A DNA stretch of 64,000 nt, from positions 1 to 64,000 of the forward strand of contig JAEDCM010000003.1 in NCBI GenBank assembly GCA_016294165.1. The letters are read 5' to 3'. Numbering within the stretch: position 1 is the stretch's first letter; each line of letters starts with the position of its first letter. Shown here piece by piece: positions 45,078-57,900 of this stretch. Made by a program: the position numbers and the translations under genes. Under the pieces are notes generated by a model that saw only the letters and a list, made by a program, of their open reading frames with translations, searched no databases and was not told the origin of the DNA. Source of the DNA: Anaeroplasmataceae bacterium. GTDB taxonomy: Bacteria > Bacillota_I > Bacilli_A > Acholeplasmatales > JAEDCM01.

Positions 45078-45328
45078 ATGATTGGGACGAGTAATTTAGT
45101 GTATTCCTTTGTAGAGAGCTATCATTTGGTGAAAGATAGTAAGGAGCTTAAATGAATATCACCCATAAACTGTCTTCTGAAATTATAGTAGGAAAGAACG
45201 GCTGATGTCCGTTATGTCATCTAGTATCTATTTTATAGATATCAACAAGGTGGTTATCGAGAGATAACAATTAGAGTGGTACCGCAGAACAGTATGGTTT
45301 TGTCTCTTTGAGATGAAACCATTTTTTT
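45078..45328 (+). promoter_or_regulatory. T-box riboswitch, isoleucine specific (AUC)
   Basis: It has the GACGAGTA start, the AGAGAG element, specifier ATC at 45158-45160 followed by ACC, the T-box TGGTACCGCA (45277-45286), and a terminator ATGGTTT/AAACCAT (45294-45300 with 45316-45322) with a T-run. Low charged tRNA-Ile would turn on the whole operon. The alternative frame of the specifier loop (UAU, Tyr) fits the conserved ACC spacing less well. Confidence 0.88.
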
Positions 45329-45352
45329 ATAGCGAAGAAAAGAGGTTATAAG

Positions 45353-45847
45353 ATGGAAAGACATATTTTATCAGTACTAGCCTTAAATCATTCGGGAGTT
45401 TTAAGTAAAATTTCAGGATTGTTTAGCCGCCGCGGGTATAATATTGATTGCTTCTCAGCTGGTGTAACTGAAGATCCAAAGCTATCACGAATGACAATTG
45501 TTGTTCACACTGATCCAATTACCTTAGAACAAATTAAAAATCAATTAGAAAAATTAATTGATGTTATTAAGGTTGTGGAGCTTAAAGAGAATGAAGCAGT
45601 ATTTCGTGAACTAGTAATGATTAAGATTGAGGCAACCAAAGAAAATAGAGCGGAAATATTAGAAATTGTAAATATTTTTAGAGCTCATATCGTGGATGTA
45701 GGTAAGAATTCATTAGTTGTTGAAATAACTGGTGATGAGAGTAAGATTAATGCCTTAATTGGAATGTTAGAAGGTTATGGTATCAAAGAAATTACGCGTA
45801 CAGGATTATCCGCAATTATGCGTGGTAGTCAAGAATTAAAGGATTAA
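45353..45847 (+). CDS. ilvN: Acetolactate synthase small (regulatory) subunit
   Basis: 164 residues: an N-terminal ACT domain (LSVLALNHSGVLSKISGLFSR at the start, then the RGYNIDCFSAGVTEDP segment) and a C-terminal ACT-like domain (80-160). It binds valine in the family and stimulates the catalytic subunit. It is the first gene of the operon, while the catalytic subunit gene ilvB is the last, six genes away, which is unusual. Confidence 0.95.
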   Translation: MERHILSVLALNHSGVLSKISGLFSRRGYNIDCFSAGVTEDPKLSRMTIVVHTDPITLEQIKNQLEKLIDVIKVVELKENEAVFRELVMIKIEATKENRAEILEIVNIFRAHIVDVGKNSLVVEITGDESKINALIGMLEGYGIKEITRTGLSAIMRGSQELKD

Positions 45848-45868
45848 CCAAGTTAATCAACTTGTTAA

Positions 45869-46921
<1,053 letters not shown>

Positions 46922-46952
46922 TTAGTTTTTGATTATAAGTGGAGGTGAGAAA

Positions 46953-48524
46953 ATGAAAGAGATTGCCATTTTTGATTCAACACTTAGAGATGGAGCACAA
47001 GGCGAAGGAATTTCATTTTCGGTAGCCGATAAAATTAGAATAGCTTTAACATTAGATGAACTAGGAATCCCGTTTATTGAAGCGGGAAATCCTGGTTCTA
47101 ATGCTAAAGATTTAGAGTTTTTTAAGGAAGCTAGCAAGCTTGAATTAAAAAAATCGATGCTAGTTGCTTTTGGGGCAACAAGAAGAGCTAATACAAATGT
47201 ATGTGATGATGCAAACCTAAATGCTTTATTAACTGCTAATACTAAGGCAGTTGCTATTTTTGGTAAGTCATGGGATTTTCATGTTACAGACATCATCAAG
47301 ACAACCTTAGAAGAAAACATTAACATGATTAGTGATACTATTAAGTATTTAAAATCTAAAGGAAAAATCGTCATCTATGATGCCGAGCATTTTTTTGATG
47401 GGTATAAAAATAATATGGAATATGCACTAAGAACTTTGAAGGCTGCCTCTGATGCTGGAGCTGATTACATTACCCTATGTGATACAAATGGTGGAGCATT
47501 TCCTGATGAGGTTTTTGAAATTAGTAGAACAGTTTGTAAGTTGATTGGTGGAAATATTGGGATTCATGCACATGAAGATGCAGGGATGGCTATAAGTAAT
47601 AGTATTATGGCTGTGTTCGCTGGATGCAATATGGTTCAAGGGACCTTTGTTGGATTTGGTGAAAGATGTGGAAATGCAAATTTGAGTGCGATTATTTCTA
47701 ACCTACAGCTAAAGAAAAATTATCATTGTATTGATGATTTATCAAAGCTAACATCATATGCCAATAAAATATGCGAAATCTCTAATGTTCAATTAAATGA
47801 AAAGCTTCCGTATGTTGGAAAAAGTGCGTTTGCGCATAAGGCGGGAATGCATATTGATGGTGTTTTAAAGAATAGCGAATCTTTTGAGCATGTCAGTCCA
47901 AGTGCGGTTGGAAATGATAGAAGATTTTTAGTTAGTGAAGTAGCTGGAAGAAGCACAGTTGTGGAGAAAATATGTAGGTTTGTACCTAACGTTGATAAAA
48001 ATGATCCAGTGATTTCTGAGATAATCAGTCGTATAAAGGAATTAGAATATCTTGGTTATCAATTTGAGGGTGCAGATGCATCATTTGAATTATTAGTTAG
48101 AAAGATTATGGGAACTTATAAGAGTTCATTTGTTTTGGATAAATTTAAGATTATAACTGAGGATAGATTAGGAGCTAAAGGACATTCTGCATCAGCAATC
48201 ATTAAGATTAACGTTGATGGTAAGGAAGAAATCAAAGCATCCGAAGGAGAAGGTCCGGTTAACGCTCTAGATACGGCGTTAAGAAATGCTCTTGAGGTTT
48301 TTTACCCAAAATTAAAGGACGTACGTTTAACCGATTATAAGGTTAGAGTTTTAGAACCTAAGGAGGCAACAGCTGCCAACGTTAGAGTTTTGATTGAATC
48401 ATCTGATGGTGTTGATTCATGGTCGACTGTTGGGGTTTCAAATGACATTATTGAAGCCAGCTGGCAAGCATTAGTTGATTCTTTAGAATATAAGATAATT
48501 AAAGATTATGAGGGAGGAAATTAA
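46953..48524 (+). CDS. cimA: (R)-citramalate synthase
   Basis: 523 residues. It condenses pyruvate and acetyl-CoA to citramalate, the first step of threonine-independent isoleucine synthesis. The N-terminal HMGL-like barrel has [37 protein letters not shown] and LCDTNGG, diagnostic of the long CimA group and unlike LeuA (which reads TLRDGEQSPG). [13 protein letters not shown] and HAHEDAGMA carry the metal and base residues. The C-terminal LeuA-type regulatory domain spans 395-515 and in the family binds isoleucine. ATG 46953 follows GGAGGTGAG; an earlier ATG at 46929 is not used. Confidence 0.92.
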   Translation: MKEIAIFDSTLRDGAQGEGISFSVADKIRIALTLDELGIPFIEAGNPGSNAKDLEFFKEASKLELKKSMLVAFGATRRANTNVCDDANLNALLTANTKAVAIFGKSWDFHVTDIIKTTLEENINMISDTIKYLKSKGKIVIYDAEHFFDGYKNNMEYALRTLKAASDAGADYITLCDTNGGAFPDEVFEISRTVCKLIGGNIGIHAHEDAGMAISNSIMAVFAGCNMVQGTFVGFGERCGNANLSAIISNLQLKKNYHCIDDLSKLTSYANKICEISNVQLNEKLPYVGKSAFAHKAGMHIDGVLKNSESFEHVSPSAVGNDRRFLVSEVAGRSTVVEKICRFVPNVDKNDPVISEIISRIKELEYLGYQFEGADASFELLVRKIMGTYKSSFVLDKFKIITEDRLGAKGHSASAIIKINVDGKEEIKASEGEGPVNALDTALRNALEVFYPKLKDVRLTDYKVRVLEPKEATAANVRVLIESSDGVDSWSTVGVSNDIIEASWQALVDSLEYKIIKDYEGGN

Positions 48525-48526
48525 TT

Positions 48527-49798
48527 ATGGGAATGACAATGACTCAAAAAATTCTAGCAGCTCATGCTGGACTAGATAGTGTTGTTGCAGGACAATTAAT
48601 TGAAGCAAAATTAGATTTAGTATTAGGAAATGACATTACAAGCCCTGTAGCTGTAAAGGAATTTTCTAAAATTGGAAAAGAAAAGGTATTTGATAATAGT
48701 AAAATTGCCATTGTACCTGACCACTTTACACCAAATAAAGATATTAAGGCGGCTGAACAATGCAAATTAATTCGTGAATTTGCGGTTAAGCAAGATCTTA
48801 AAAACTATTTTGAAGTTGGACAAATGGGAATTGAACATGCATTAATCCCTGAAAAAGGATTAGTAGTTGCTGGTGATGTTGTAATCGGTGCTGATTCACA
48901 TACTTGTACATATGGAGCATTAGGTGCTTTCTCAACAGGTGTTGGATCAACAGATATGGCTGCTGGTATGGCAACTGGTAAAGCATGGTTTAAGGTTCCA
49001 GGAGCATTAAAATTTGTTTTAACTGGAAAACCAAGTAAATATGTAACAGGTAAAGATGTTATCCTACATATCATCGGTATGATTGGTGTTGATGGAGCAT
49101 TATATAAATCAATGGAATTCGTTGGTGATGGTATTAAAAATTTAAGCATGGATTCACGTTTATCAATGGCTAATATGGCAATTGAAGCGGGAGCTAAAAA
49201 TGGTATCTTCCCAGTTGATGAATTAACTATTGAATACATTAAGGCTCACAGTACTAAAGAATATAAGGCTTATGAAGCTGATCCAGATGCTGTATATGAT
49301 GCAGTATATGAGATTAATCTTGCAGAGGTAAGACCTACTGTTGCTTTCCCTCATTTACCAGAAAACACAAAGACAGTTGATGAAATTGGTGAAACTGAGG
49401 TTAAGATTGATCAAGTAGTAATTGGTTCATGTACAAATGGACGTATGGAAGATTTACGTATGGCACGTGATATCTTAAAAGGTAAAAAGGTTGCTAAAGG
49501 AGTAAGAGTTGTTGTTTTCCCTGGTACTCAAAAGATTTATTTACAAGCTATTAAAGAAGGAATTGCAACTGATTTAGTGGAAGCTGGATGTGTATTTAGT
49601 ACTCCAACATGCGGACCATGCTTAGGTGGACATATGGGTATTTTAGCTGAAGGTGAAAGAGCTGTTTCAACAACAAACAGAAACTTTGTTGGACGTATGG
49701 GACATGTTAAATCAGAGGTTTATTTAGCAAGCCCTGCTGTTGCTGCTGCATCAGCATTAACAGGATATATTTCAAATCCAGAAAAGGTGGTAAAATAA
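48527..49798 (+). CDS. leuC: Isopropylmalate/citramalate isomerase large subunit
   Basis: 423-residue aconitase-family subunit of the short (archaeal/Thermotoga-like) type. The [4Fe-4S] cysteines lie in IGSCTNGR and in [15 protein letters not shown]. It pairs with LeuD to isomerise citramalate to 3-methylmalate here, and 2- to 3-isopropylmalate if a leuA exists elsewhere. Ribosome site GGGAGG. LeuD starts after one intervening base. Confidence 0.96.
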   Translation: MGMTMTQKILAAHAGLDSVVAGQLIEAKLDLVLGNDITSPVAVKEFSKIGKEKVFDNSKIAIVPDHFTPNKDIKAAEQCKLIREFAVKQDLKNYFEVGQMGIEHALIPEKGLVVAGDVVIGADSHTCTYGALGAFSTGVGSTDMAAGMATGKAWFKVPGALKFVLTGKPSKYVTGKDVILHIIGMIGVDGALYKSMEFVGDGIKNLSMDSRLSMANMAIEAGAKNGIFPVDELTIEYIKAHSTKEYKAYEADPDAVYDAVYEINLAEVRPTVAFPHLPENTKTVDEIGETEVKIDQVVIGSCTNGRMEDLRMARDILKGKKVAKGVRVVVFPGTQKIYLQAIKEGIATDLVEAGCVFSTPTCGPCLGGHMGILAEGERAVSTTNRNFVGRMGHVKSEVYLASPAVAAASALTGYISNPEKVVK

Positions 49799-49799
49799 C

Positions 49800-50303
49800 A
49801 TGGAAAATGCAAAAGGAAGAGTTTTTCGCTATGGGGAAAATATTGATACAGACGTTATCATTCCCGCACGCTTTTTAAACACAAGCGATCCTCAAGAGTT
49901 AGCACAACACTGCATGGAGGATTCAATGCAAGATATCAACGCTGGATTGCCTAAATTTATTTTAAGAGTTAACCAAGGTGATATTATTGTTGCTGATAAG
50001 AACTTTGGATGTGGTTCAAGTAGAGAGCATGCACCAATCGCTATTAAAGCTGCTGGTGTTAGCTGCGTAATCGCAAGAACATTTGCTCGTATCTTCTATC
50101 GTAATGCTATTAACATTGGATTGCCAATCCTTGAATGTGATGAAGCATGTGATAATATCAAGGATGGAGATATTGTAAGCGTTGATTTTAATACAGGAAT
50201 TATTACAAACGAAACAACAAATCAAAAATTTCAAGCACAACCATTCCCAGAATTTATGCAAAAGATTATCGCTGCTAATGGTTTAGTAAATTATATTAAA
50301 TAA
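49800..50303 (+). CDS. leuD: Isopropylmalate/citramalate isomerase small subunit
   Basis: 167 residues, the swivelling small subunit. The signatures are [13 protein letters not shown] (substrate loop) and [18 protein letters not shown]. The size is typical of the short type that pairs with 420-residue LeuC. Confidence 0.96.
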   Translation: MENAKGRVFRYGENIDTDVIIPARFLNTSDPQELAQHCMEDSMQDINAGLPKFILRVNQGDIIVADKNFGCGSSREHAPIAIKAAGVSCVIARTFARIFYRNAINIGLPILECDEACDNIKDGDIVSVDFNTGIITNETTNQKFQAQPFPEFMQKIIAANGLVNYIK

Positions 50304-50317
50304 GGGAGTATTAGAAA

Positions 50318-51403
50318 ATGGAATTTAATATTGTTACATTACCTGGTGATGGAATTGGACCAGATATCGTAAGAGAAGCTGTAAAAGTTTTGAATAAGGT
50401 TGGAGAATTATACAACCACAAATTTAACATTGTTGAAAAAAGAATGGGTGGAATTGCTATTGATATGGATGGTTGTTCACTACCTCAAGATACAATTGAT
50501 GCATGTCTTAAATCAGATGCTGTTTTACTAGGAGCTGTTGGTGGTCCTAAATGGGACAATCTTCCAAACGGAGATCGTCCTGAAAAAGGATTACTTGGAA
50601 TTCGTGGAGCTTTAAAACTTTTCGCTAATCTAAGACCAGCGGTTTTATATCCACAATTAAAGTTTGCTTCACCTTTAAAGGAAAGTGTTATTGGTGATTC
50701 ATTAGATATTTTAATTGTACGTGAATTAACTGGTGGTATGTATTTTGGTGAAAAAGCTAATTCTCCTAAATATAATCCAGAAGATCCAATGTGCTGGGCA
50801 TCAGATCAAGAAAAATACTACGTTTATGAAATTGAAAGAATCATTAAGGTAGGTATGGATGCTGCTATGAAGCGTAATAAAAAAGTATGTTTAGTTGACA
50901 AAGCTAACGTGCTTGAATCTTCAAGATTATGGAGAAGAGTAATGGAAAGAATTGCTCCATTATACCCAGAAGTAAGTGTAACATATCAATATGTTGATAA
51001 CGCTGCAATGCAATTAATTGGAAATCCAGGACAATTTGATGTTATAATTACATCAAACATCTTTGGAGATATTTTAAGTGATGAAGCATCAAGAGTTACT
51101 GGTTCAATTGGTATGCTTGCATCAGCTTCATTAGGAAGTGAAAAGTTAGGATTATATGAACCAATTCATGGTTCTGCGCCAGATATCGCTGGTATGAATA
51201 TTGCTAATCCACTTGCGACAATTCTATCAATCCCTATGATGTTTAGATATTCTTTAGGTTTAGATAAAGAAGCTAAGGCTATTGAAGACGCTGTAATGAC
51301 TGTTTTAAATAACAATTATCGTACTGGAGATATCATGAGTGAAGGTATGATTAAGGTCGGAACAAAAGAAATGGGAGACTTAGTTGTAAATGCGTTAAAA
51401 TAA
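50318..51403 (+). CDS. leuB: 3-isopropylmalate (3-methylmalate) dehydrogenase
   Basis: 361-residue NAD-dependent oxidative decarboxylase. [20 protein letters not shown], the Lys/Asp metal site in [17 protein letters not shown] and [15 protein letters not shown], and [18 protein letters not shown] are all canonical. In this operon it would oxidise 3-methylmalate to 2-oxobutyrate; it can also serve leucine synthesis. Confidence 0.97.
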   Translation: MEFNIVTLPGDGIGPDIVREAVKVLNKVGELYNHKFNIVEKRMGGIAIDMDGCSLPQDTIDACLKSDAVLLGAVGGPKWDNLPNGDRPEKGLLGIRGALKLFANLRPAVLYPQLKFASPLKESVIGDSLDILIVRELTGGMYFGEKANSPKYNPEDPMCWASDQEKYYVYEIERIIKVGMDAAMKRNKKVCLVDKANVLESSRLWRRVMERIAPLYPEVSVTYQYVDNAAMQLIGNPGQFDVIITSNIFGDILSDEASRVTGSIGMLASASLGSEKLGLYEPIHGSAPDIAGMNIANPLATILSIPMMFRYSLGLDKEAKAIEDAVMTVLNNNYRTGDIMSEGMIKVGTKEMGDLVVNALK

Positions 51404-51405
51404 TT

Positions 51406-51425
51406 GGGTACCTAGGTACCCTTTT
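51406..51425 (+). other. 16-base perfect palindrome inside the operon
   Basis: GGGTACCTAGGTACCC (51406-51421) followed by four Ts, between leuB and ilvD. It could be a weak partial terminator or an mRNA processing/stability hairpin that lowers expression of ilvD-ilvB. Confidence 0.5.
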
Positions 51426-51450
51426 AAAGCAAAATAAGGAGGATTTAAAA

Positions 51451-53112
51451 ATGAAAAGTGATAGTATAAAAAAAGGAGCTGCAAGAGTTCCAAATCGTTC
51501 ATTATTTAAAGCAATGGGTTATACTGATGAGGAAATCGATCGTCCATTGATTGGAGTTGTTACTGCCAAGAGTGAAATCGTTCCCGGTCATATTAATCTT
51601 GATAAAATAACAGAGGCTGTTAAACGTGGTATTTTAATGGCTGGTGGTACTCCAATTGAAATTCCTGCTATCGGTGTATGCGATGGTATTGCAATGGGAC
51701 ATATCGGAATGAAATATTCACTAGTAACAAGAGAATTGATTGCGGATTCATTAGAATGTATGGCAACAGCTCATGCTTTTGATGGTTTAGTTTTAGTTCC
51801 TAACTGTGATAAGATTGTTCCAGGAATGCTTATGGGTGCTTTAAGAATGAATTTACCTACAGTTGTATGTAGTGGTGGACCAATGCTTGCTGGTCATGTA
51901 AATGGTAAAAAATCAAATTTATCAGTCACATTTGAAGCTGTTGGGGCATACAATGCTGGTAAAATAACTGAAGCTGAATTAAAGGAATATGAAGATCATG
52001 CTTGTCCAGGATGCGGTTCTTGTAGTGGAATGTATACGGCCAACTCAATGAACTGTATGTGCGAGGTTTTAGGTATTGCTTTACCAGGGCATGGAAGTAT
52101 TCCAGCTGTGTTTGCAGAAAGAATTCGTCTTGCTAAGCAATCTGGTATGCAAGTAATGGAAATGTATAGAAAAAATATTAAGATTAGAGATATCTTAAAT
52201 GAAAAAGCTTTTGAAAATTCATTAACTGCAGATATGGCATTAGGATGTAGCACAAATACAATGCTACATTTACCTGCTATTGCTCATGAAGCAGGTGTAA
52301 AAATAAATTTAGATTTGGCCAATGAAATTAGTAAGAGAACACCAAATCTTTGCCATTTAGCTCCAGCGGGAGATACTCATATGGAGGATTTATATTACGC
52401 TGGTGGGGTTAGTGCAGTAATGAAAGAATTAACTAAGAAAAACTTATTACACACTGATTTGATGACAGTTACAGGTATGACTATTGAACAAAACTTAAAA
52501 TTAGCGGTTAATAAGAATCCAAATATTATTAGACCTATCGATAATCCATATTCTGAAACTGGTGGAATCGCGGTATTAAGAGGTAATTTGGCTGTTGATT
52601 CATGCGTTGTTAAGCGTAGCGCAGTAGCTCCTGAAATGCTTAAACATACAGGGCCTGCTAAGGTATTTAATAGTGAAGAAGAAGCAACTGAAGCAATTAA
52701 TGGTGGAAAGATTGTTAAGGGTGATGTAGTTGTTATTCGTTATGAAGGTCCTAAGGGAGGACCTGGTATGCGTGAAATGCTTGCACCAACAGCATGTATT
52801 GCTGGTATGGGATTAGATAAGGATGTTGCTTTAATCACTGATGGTCGTTTCAGTGGTGCAACACGTGGAGCAAGTATTGGTCATGTTTCTCCAGAAGCAG
52901 CAATGGGTGGTTTAATTGCTTTTGTTGAGGATGGAGATTTAATTAGTATTGATATTAATAACTATAAGATTGAATTATTAGTTTCTGATGAAGAAATTAA
53001 ACGTCGTAAAGAAAATTGGGTTAAACCTGAACCAAAGGTTAAGTCAGGTTACCTTGCAAGATATGCAAAATTAGTAACATCTGCTAATACAGGAGCAATT
53101 TTCGAAGAGTAG
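51451..53112 (+). CDS. ilvD: Dihydroxy-acid dehydratase
   Basis: 553 residues. It dehydrates the dihydroxy acids to 2-oxoisovalerate and 3-methyl-2-oxovalerate using an Fe-S cluster. Cluster cysteines lie in [29 protein letters not shown] and the C-terminal half; [21 protein letters not shown] is the family signature. AAGGAGGA site. Shared step for Ile and Val. Confidence 0.97.
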   Translation: MKSDSIKKGAARVPNRSLFKAMGYTDEEIDRPLIGVVTAKSEIVPGHINLDKITEAVKRGILMAGGTPIEIPAIGVCDGIAMGHIGMKYSLVTRELIADSLECMATAHAFDGLVLVPNCDKIVPGMLMGALRMNLPTVVCSGGPMLAGHVNGKKSNLSVTFEAVGAYNAGKITEAELKEYEDHACPGCGSCSGMYTANSMNCMCEVLGIALPGHGSIPAVFAERIRLAKQSGMQVMEMYRKNIKIRDILNEKAFENSLTADMALGCSTNTMLHLPAIAHEAGVKINLDLANEISKRTPNLCHLAPAGDTHMEDLYYAGGVSAVMKELTKKNLLHTDLMTVTGMTIEQNLKLAVNKNPNIIRPIDNPYSETGGIAVLRGNLAVDSCVVKRSAVAPEMLKHTGPAKVFNSEEEATEAINGGKIVKGDVVVIRYEGPKGGPGMREMLAPTACIAGMGLDKDVALITDGRFSGATRGASIGHVSPEAAMGGLIAFVEDGDLISIDINNYKIELLVSDEEIKRRKENWVKPEPKVKSGYLARYAKLVTSANTGAIFEE

Positions 53113-53122
53113 GAGTGATTTT

Positions 53123-54790
53123 ATGCGATTGAATGGGTCAGATATTTTAGTTGAATGCCTTGTTGAGCAAGGTGTTGATACTGTCTTTGGATATCCCGGA
53201 GGAGCAGTTTTAAATATATATGATGCATTATACAAAAATAAAGATCGTATTAAACATATTTTAACATCGCATGAGCAAGGTGCTAGTCATGCAGCTGATG
53301 GATATGCTCGTACAACTAAAAAGGTTGGTGTGTGTATTGCAACATCTGGGCCAGGAGCTACAAATACGGTAACAGGGATTGCTACAGCTTATATGGATAG
53401 CGTTCCAATGGTTGTTATTACCGGAAATGTTGGGCTTGCCTTATTAGGTAAGGATTCATTTCAAGAGGTAGATATCACTGGGATAACAACACCGATTACT
53501 AAGCATAATTACATTGTTAAGGATGTTAATTTATTAGCTGATACTGTCCGTGAAGCATTCTATATTGCTTCATCAGGAAGACCAGGACCTGTTTTAATCG
53601 ATATTCCCAAAAACGTTAGTGCGGAATTTGCGGAGTATACTTATGTTAAGCCTCGTGAAATTATTAGAAGCACTTTCAGAATGAAGGAAAATGATATTAT
53701 AAATGTCGCAAATATTATCAATCAAGCTAAGCGTCCGTTTATTTATGCTGGTGGTGGAGTAAATATTAGTGGTGCAAGTGCAGAATTATTAGAATTTGCT
53801 AATAAATTAAATGCACCTGTTAGCACTTCATTAATGGGAATAGGTGCATTTCCTGCCAATCACGAGCTTTCAACTGGTTTAATTGGAATGCATGGAAGTC
53901 AAGCTTCAAATATTGGTGCTTCAACATGTGATTGTTTGATTGCTATTGGTGCTAGATTTAGTGATCGTATTGTGAGTGATGTGAAGAATTTTGCTAAAAA
54001 TGCTAAAATTGTTCATATTGACATTGATCCAGCAGAAATAGGAAAAAATGTTAAAGTTAGTGGACGTATTATCGGGGATGTTAAGGAAGCTTTGACTAAA
54101 TTAATTCCGCTTATTAATAATCAAAGTCTTGATTATGATTGGCTAGAAAAAAACAAACAATTGCGAGAAAATAAAAATAAATGTTATAAGGATGAGGAAA
54201 ATTTAACGCCTAAATTTATCATGGAAGAACTTGATAAGGCCACTAAAAATGATGCAATTGTGACTACTGAAGTAGGTCAACATCAGATGTGGGCTGCTCA
54301 GTTTTACCAGTTCAATAAGCCAAATACCTTAATTACATCAGGTGGCCTAGGAACAATGGGATATGGTATGGGTGCTGCAATTGGTGCTAGTGTTGGTAAT
54401 CCGGGAAAAACTATTTGTCATATTGCTGGTGATGGTTCATTTAGAATGAATTTTAATGAGCTTTCAACTGTTAAATATTATGATTTGCCTATTATCACTG
54501 TAATCATGAACAATGAGGTTTTAGGTATGGTTAGACAATGGCAAACAGCTTTTTATGAGAAACGTTATTCAGAAAGTGTTTTAGATCGTGGTCCAAATTT
54601 TAATAAGCTTGCGGATGCCTTTGAAATAAATAATTATGATATTTATACAAAAGAAGAATTTGTTAAAGCAATTGATGAAGCAGTTAAGAGCAAAAAAGCT
54701 GCTGTCTTGAATTGTCATATTGCTAAAGATGATAAGGTTTTACCAATGGTTGCTCCGGGTGCTGCAATTGATAATTTAATTTTGGAATAA
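53123..54790 (+). CDS. ilvB: Acetolactate synthase large (catalytic) subunit
   Basis: 555-residue ThDP enzyme. The catalytic Glu lies in TSHEQGASHAADGYAR, the FAD/central domain includes GGVNISGA, and the ThDP motif is GDGSFRMNFNELSTV with NNE. It makes acetolactate (Val) or 2-aceto-2-hydroxybutyrate (Ile, from the 2-oxobutyrate produced by CimA-LeuCD-LeuB). Last gene of the operon, 10 bases after ilvD. Confidence 0.96.
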   Translation: MRLNGSDILVECLVEQGVDTVFGYPGGAVLNIYDALYKNKDRIKHILTSHEQGASHAADGYARTTKKVGVCIATSGPGATNTVTGIATAYMDSVPMVVITGNVGLALLGKDSFQEVDITGITTPITKHNYIVKDVNLLADTVREAFYIASSGRPGPVLIDIPKNVSAEFAEYTYVKPREIIRSTFRMKENDIINVANIINQAKRPFIYAGGGVNISGASAELLEFANKLNAPVSTSLMGIGAFPANHELSTGLIGMHGSQASNIGASTCDCLIAIGARFSDRIVSDVKNFAKNAKIVHIDIDPAEIGKNVKVSGRIIGDVKEALTKLIPLINNQSLDYDWLEKNKQLRENKNKCYKDEENLTPKFIMEELDKATKNDAIVTTEVGQHQMWAAQFYQFNKPNTLITSGGLGTMGYGMGAAIGASVGNPGKTICHIAGDGSFRMNFNELSTVKYYDLPIITVIMNNEVLGMVRQWQTAFYEKRYSESVLDRGPNFNKLADAFEINNYDIYTKEEFVKAIDEAVKSKKAAVLNCHIAKDDKVLPMVAPGAAIDNLILE

Positions 54791-54797
54791 TTTATGA

Positions 54798-54822
54798 TGG
54801 GTGAATTTATTCACCCTTTTTT
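54798..54822 (+). terminator. Terminator of the ilv-cim-leu operon
   Basis: GGGTGAA (54798-54804) pairs with TTCACCC (54809-54815), then T6. Confidence 0.9.
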
Positions 54823-54854
54823 ATTAAATATTTAATAAAATAATTTGTTTTTCA

Positions 54855-54883
54855 TTGACTAAAATGCGAGGTTTAAGTATAAT
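54855..54883 (+). promoter_or_regulatory. Promoter of pectinesterase gene
   Basis: TTGACT (54855-54860), a 17-base spacer and TATAAT (54878-54883). Confidence 0.85.
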
Positions 54884-54884
54884 T

Positions 54885-54906
54885 AAAGTGTATGCGTTTA
54901 CACTTT
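54885..54906. promoter_or_regulatory. cre/LacI-type operator
   Basis: AAAGTGTA-TGCGTT-TACACTTT has perfect 8-base arms and a central CG, starting two bases after the -10 box and covering the expected transcription start. The core TGTATGCGTTTACA matches the CcpA cre consensus with one mismatch and the general LacI/GalR operator form. Confidence 0.7.
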
Positions 54907-54946
54907 TTTTGTTAAAACAAAAGGTGCAAAGAAGGGAGAAGAAATT

Positions 54947-57900
54947 ATGATAAATAATTCTAAAAAAATTCTTGCGTTACTTTTAGTAGCTATAGGATGT
55001 TTTTTAGTTGTTGGATGCGGTTCTAACAAGAAAACAACAACAACAACTACAACTACCGTTACTACAAAGAGTCCAGCAGAATTAAATGAAGCTAGTACAA
55101 TAAAAAGAGTTGCTGTATCAAGCGACATTTATGAAGAAGATGAAGGGGTTTATTCAGATCGTTATGGCATGACAACATTCTCAACAATTAATGCTGCAAT
55201 TGAGTATATTCAAGCGCAAATTGATGCTGGAAAAATGACAAATGAAGAAGAAAAAGCCATCTTCTTAATGTATGGAGCTCCAAAGTCTTATGGAGTTTAT
55301 AAAGAAAAGGTTACAATTGATATTCCTAACCTTTCATTAATCGGATCAAATGATGAAGTTACCATCTCTTACGGAGATTATGCATCACTAAATGGTATGG
55401 GTACTGATAAGACTGCTACTGTTACTATTACAAGTAAGGCTGTTAACTTTAAAGCTTCAAATATCACATTTGTAAATTCATTTGATTATATCGCAAACAA
55501 AGATAAGAGTGATATTCAAGCTTTAGCAGTAAACTGTCAAGCTGACCAATCAACATTCTATAATTGTACATTTAAGGGTTACCAAGATACTCTTGAAGCT
55601 AAAAATGGTCGTCAATATTATTATGATTGTACAATTGAAGGTTGTGTAGACTTCATCTTTGGGGCTGATGCTGTTGCATATTTTGATAATTGTATTATTA
55701 GAAGTTTAGATAGAAAAAATTCTAATCAAGGATATATTTGTGCTCCTAAGGGTGGAGCAGATGATATGTCTAAATTATTAGACTATGGATTTATTTTTAA
55801 TAATTGCTCATTATTATTTGATGAGGATTCAGATATTAATTTATATGCTGGTTCAGTTAAATTAGCTAGGCCTTGGAGACAAGGAGCATATACAGCTTAT
55901 GTAAATTGCTTTATGGATAAACATATTGCTTCAACTTATGCTGATATGAGTGGAAACACAGCTGCTAATGCTCGTTTCTATGAATATGGAAACTATGGTC
56001 CAGGGGCAATTGAAAATAGAACTGATAAGAAGGATATGAATGCTGAACAAGCTGCTAAAGCAACTGATTTAGCAACAGTATTTGGAACTACAAATGGTGA
56101 TTATACATTTGAAACTGCATTTGATGCAAAAGCTGCAATTAAATTCTTAGCAACAACATCTTATGTTCTTGTTAATAATACAAAGGACACTACAATTAGA
56201 GTTCAAGAAGATTATGCTGGTTTAAATTTACCTTATGATTTAAATACAATCGTTACAAATATTGATTTACCTACTAGAGGATTAAACGGAACAACTATTG
56301 AATGGACATCAAGCAATCCTGCCGTTTTAAATACTCAAGGTATTATTAATAGACCTGCTTATGAAGAAGCAGATGCTAATGTTACATTAACTGCTAAGAT
56401 TACTTATCGAGAAGTAAGTATGACTAAAACTTTTAATGTAGTTGTTCCAAAACATAATAAGACAATCATTATTACAAAGATTGATGAGAACTTTGATTAT
56501 GAAATTGGAAAGGACTTAAGTTCAGCTAACAAGTGGGTTGTTGCTGGTATTGGTAAATTATCAGAAATTGTTGATAATGTTCCATACAATAATGATGCTG
56601 GTGATGCAACTAAGGCTGTTAAGTTTGTTCAATCAAATGGTGGTGAAGCATCATATACTCGTAGTATTAATATTGATGGAGAGATGGCAATTGAATTCTT
56701 TGCACTTCAATCACAAGACGGTGCAAATATTAAATATTCATTATTAAATGAAAATTCAGAAGAAATGTTCTTTATTAAATTTAATGCTAAGGATGCTGAT
56801 GGAAAACGTCTAGTATCTGTAAATGGTGTAAATACAACATTAGATTTATTAGAAGGTGTTTGGTATAAATATCGTGTTACATTCAATCAAGAAGCTGGTA
56901 CATTTACATTTGGATATTACGATTATCAAGCAAATGCCTATGTAGAAGTTAAGAATGGTAAATATATTAATGAATTTGATATTAAATATATGAGATTTAC
57001 TAGTGATCAAGGTAAGATTGCCGAAGATTCAGCATTCTATTTAGCAGATATGTATGTTGATAAGGTTAGCGAATTTGCTGGTGAAGTAGGAACAAATCCA
57101 AATAAAGAATATGGTATTGGTATTGTTGAAGGAATTAAAGATCGTGTAATCCAAAATCAAGGTGAAGAATATGTTCATGCAGAGATTAAGGTTTACAACC
57201 GTTTCACATTACAATTATTAACATTAGGTACTGATTATACTATTGAATATACAGGATTAGATGGTATTGATGTAAATAATGAAGGACGTTATACAACATA
57301 TGTTACAATCACATTAAATGATGGTGAACAACTAGTATTTACAGAAATCGTTGATGTTCAACCTGCCGATAAGGCAATTGAATTAACAAATTACAAGCAA
57401 GGTGTTATTTTAGCTGGTAAAGCAACATTTAGCGTTACAGCATCTCGTGATGATGGTAAATTATATTATATGTTCACTAAGAAAACTGATGTTCAACCAA
57501 CTATTGATGATGTTATTGCTCAAAGTTCAATATGGTTTGACTCTTCATGGAATAGTGCTGAACCAGTTGGAAAAGGTGTAATTAACCTTGCAAATGGAAT
57601 GGATATTGAAATTACACAAGATTTTGCTGATTCAACAATTGAATACTTATTATACATTGTTGCGGTTAAGAATGATAACACTAGATCAAATGTTATTACA
57701 TCTGATCCAATCAATGATAAGTTCATGGCTAAGACAGCTGATGATTTAATCAATGTTTTAGTAGACCCTGCAAGTGTTGATGCTAAGATTTATTTAGCAA
57801 ATGATATTGATTTTACTGGTATAGGATATGCTGGTACAACAATTAAGTTCAAAGGAATTATTGATGGTCAAGGATATACAATTAAGAACTTAACTGCAGA

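Noticed and set aside
46953..48524. leuA (2-isopropylmalate synthase)
   Set aside because: Motifs follow citramalate synthase ([26 protein letters not shown]) instead of LeuA.
48805..49239. 144-residue minus-strand frame in leuC
   Set aside because: Antisense shadow of a conserved enzyme gene.
55040..55066. ACA/ACT triplet repeat near the pectinesterase start as a phase-variable tract
   Set aside because: Triplet changes would keep the frame, and it simply encodes the Thr linker after the lipobox.
54898..55128. Minus-strand frame opposite the pectinesterase start
   Set aside because: Shadow of the Thr-rich linker and signal peptide, with no ribosome site.
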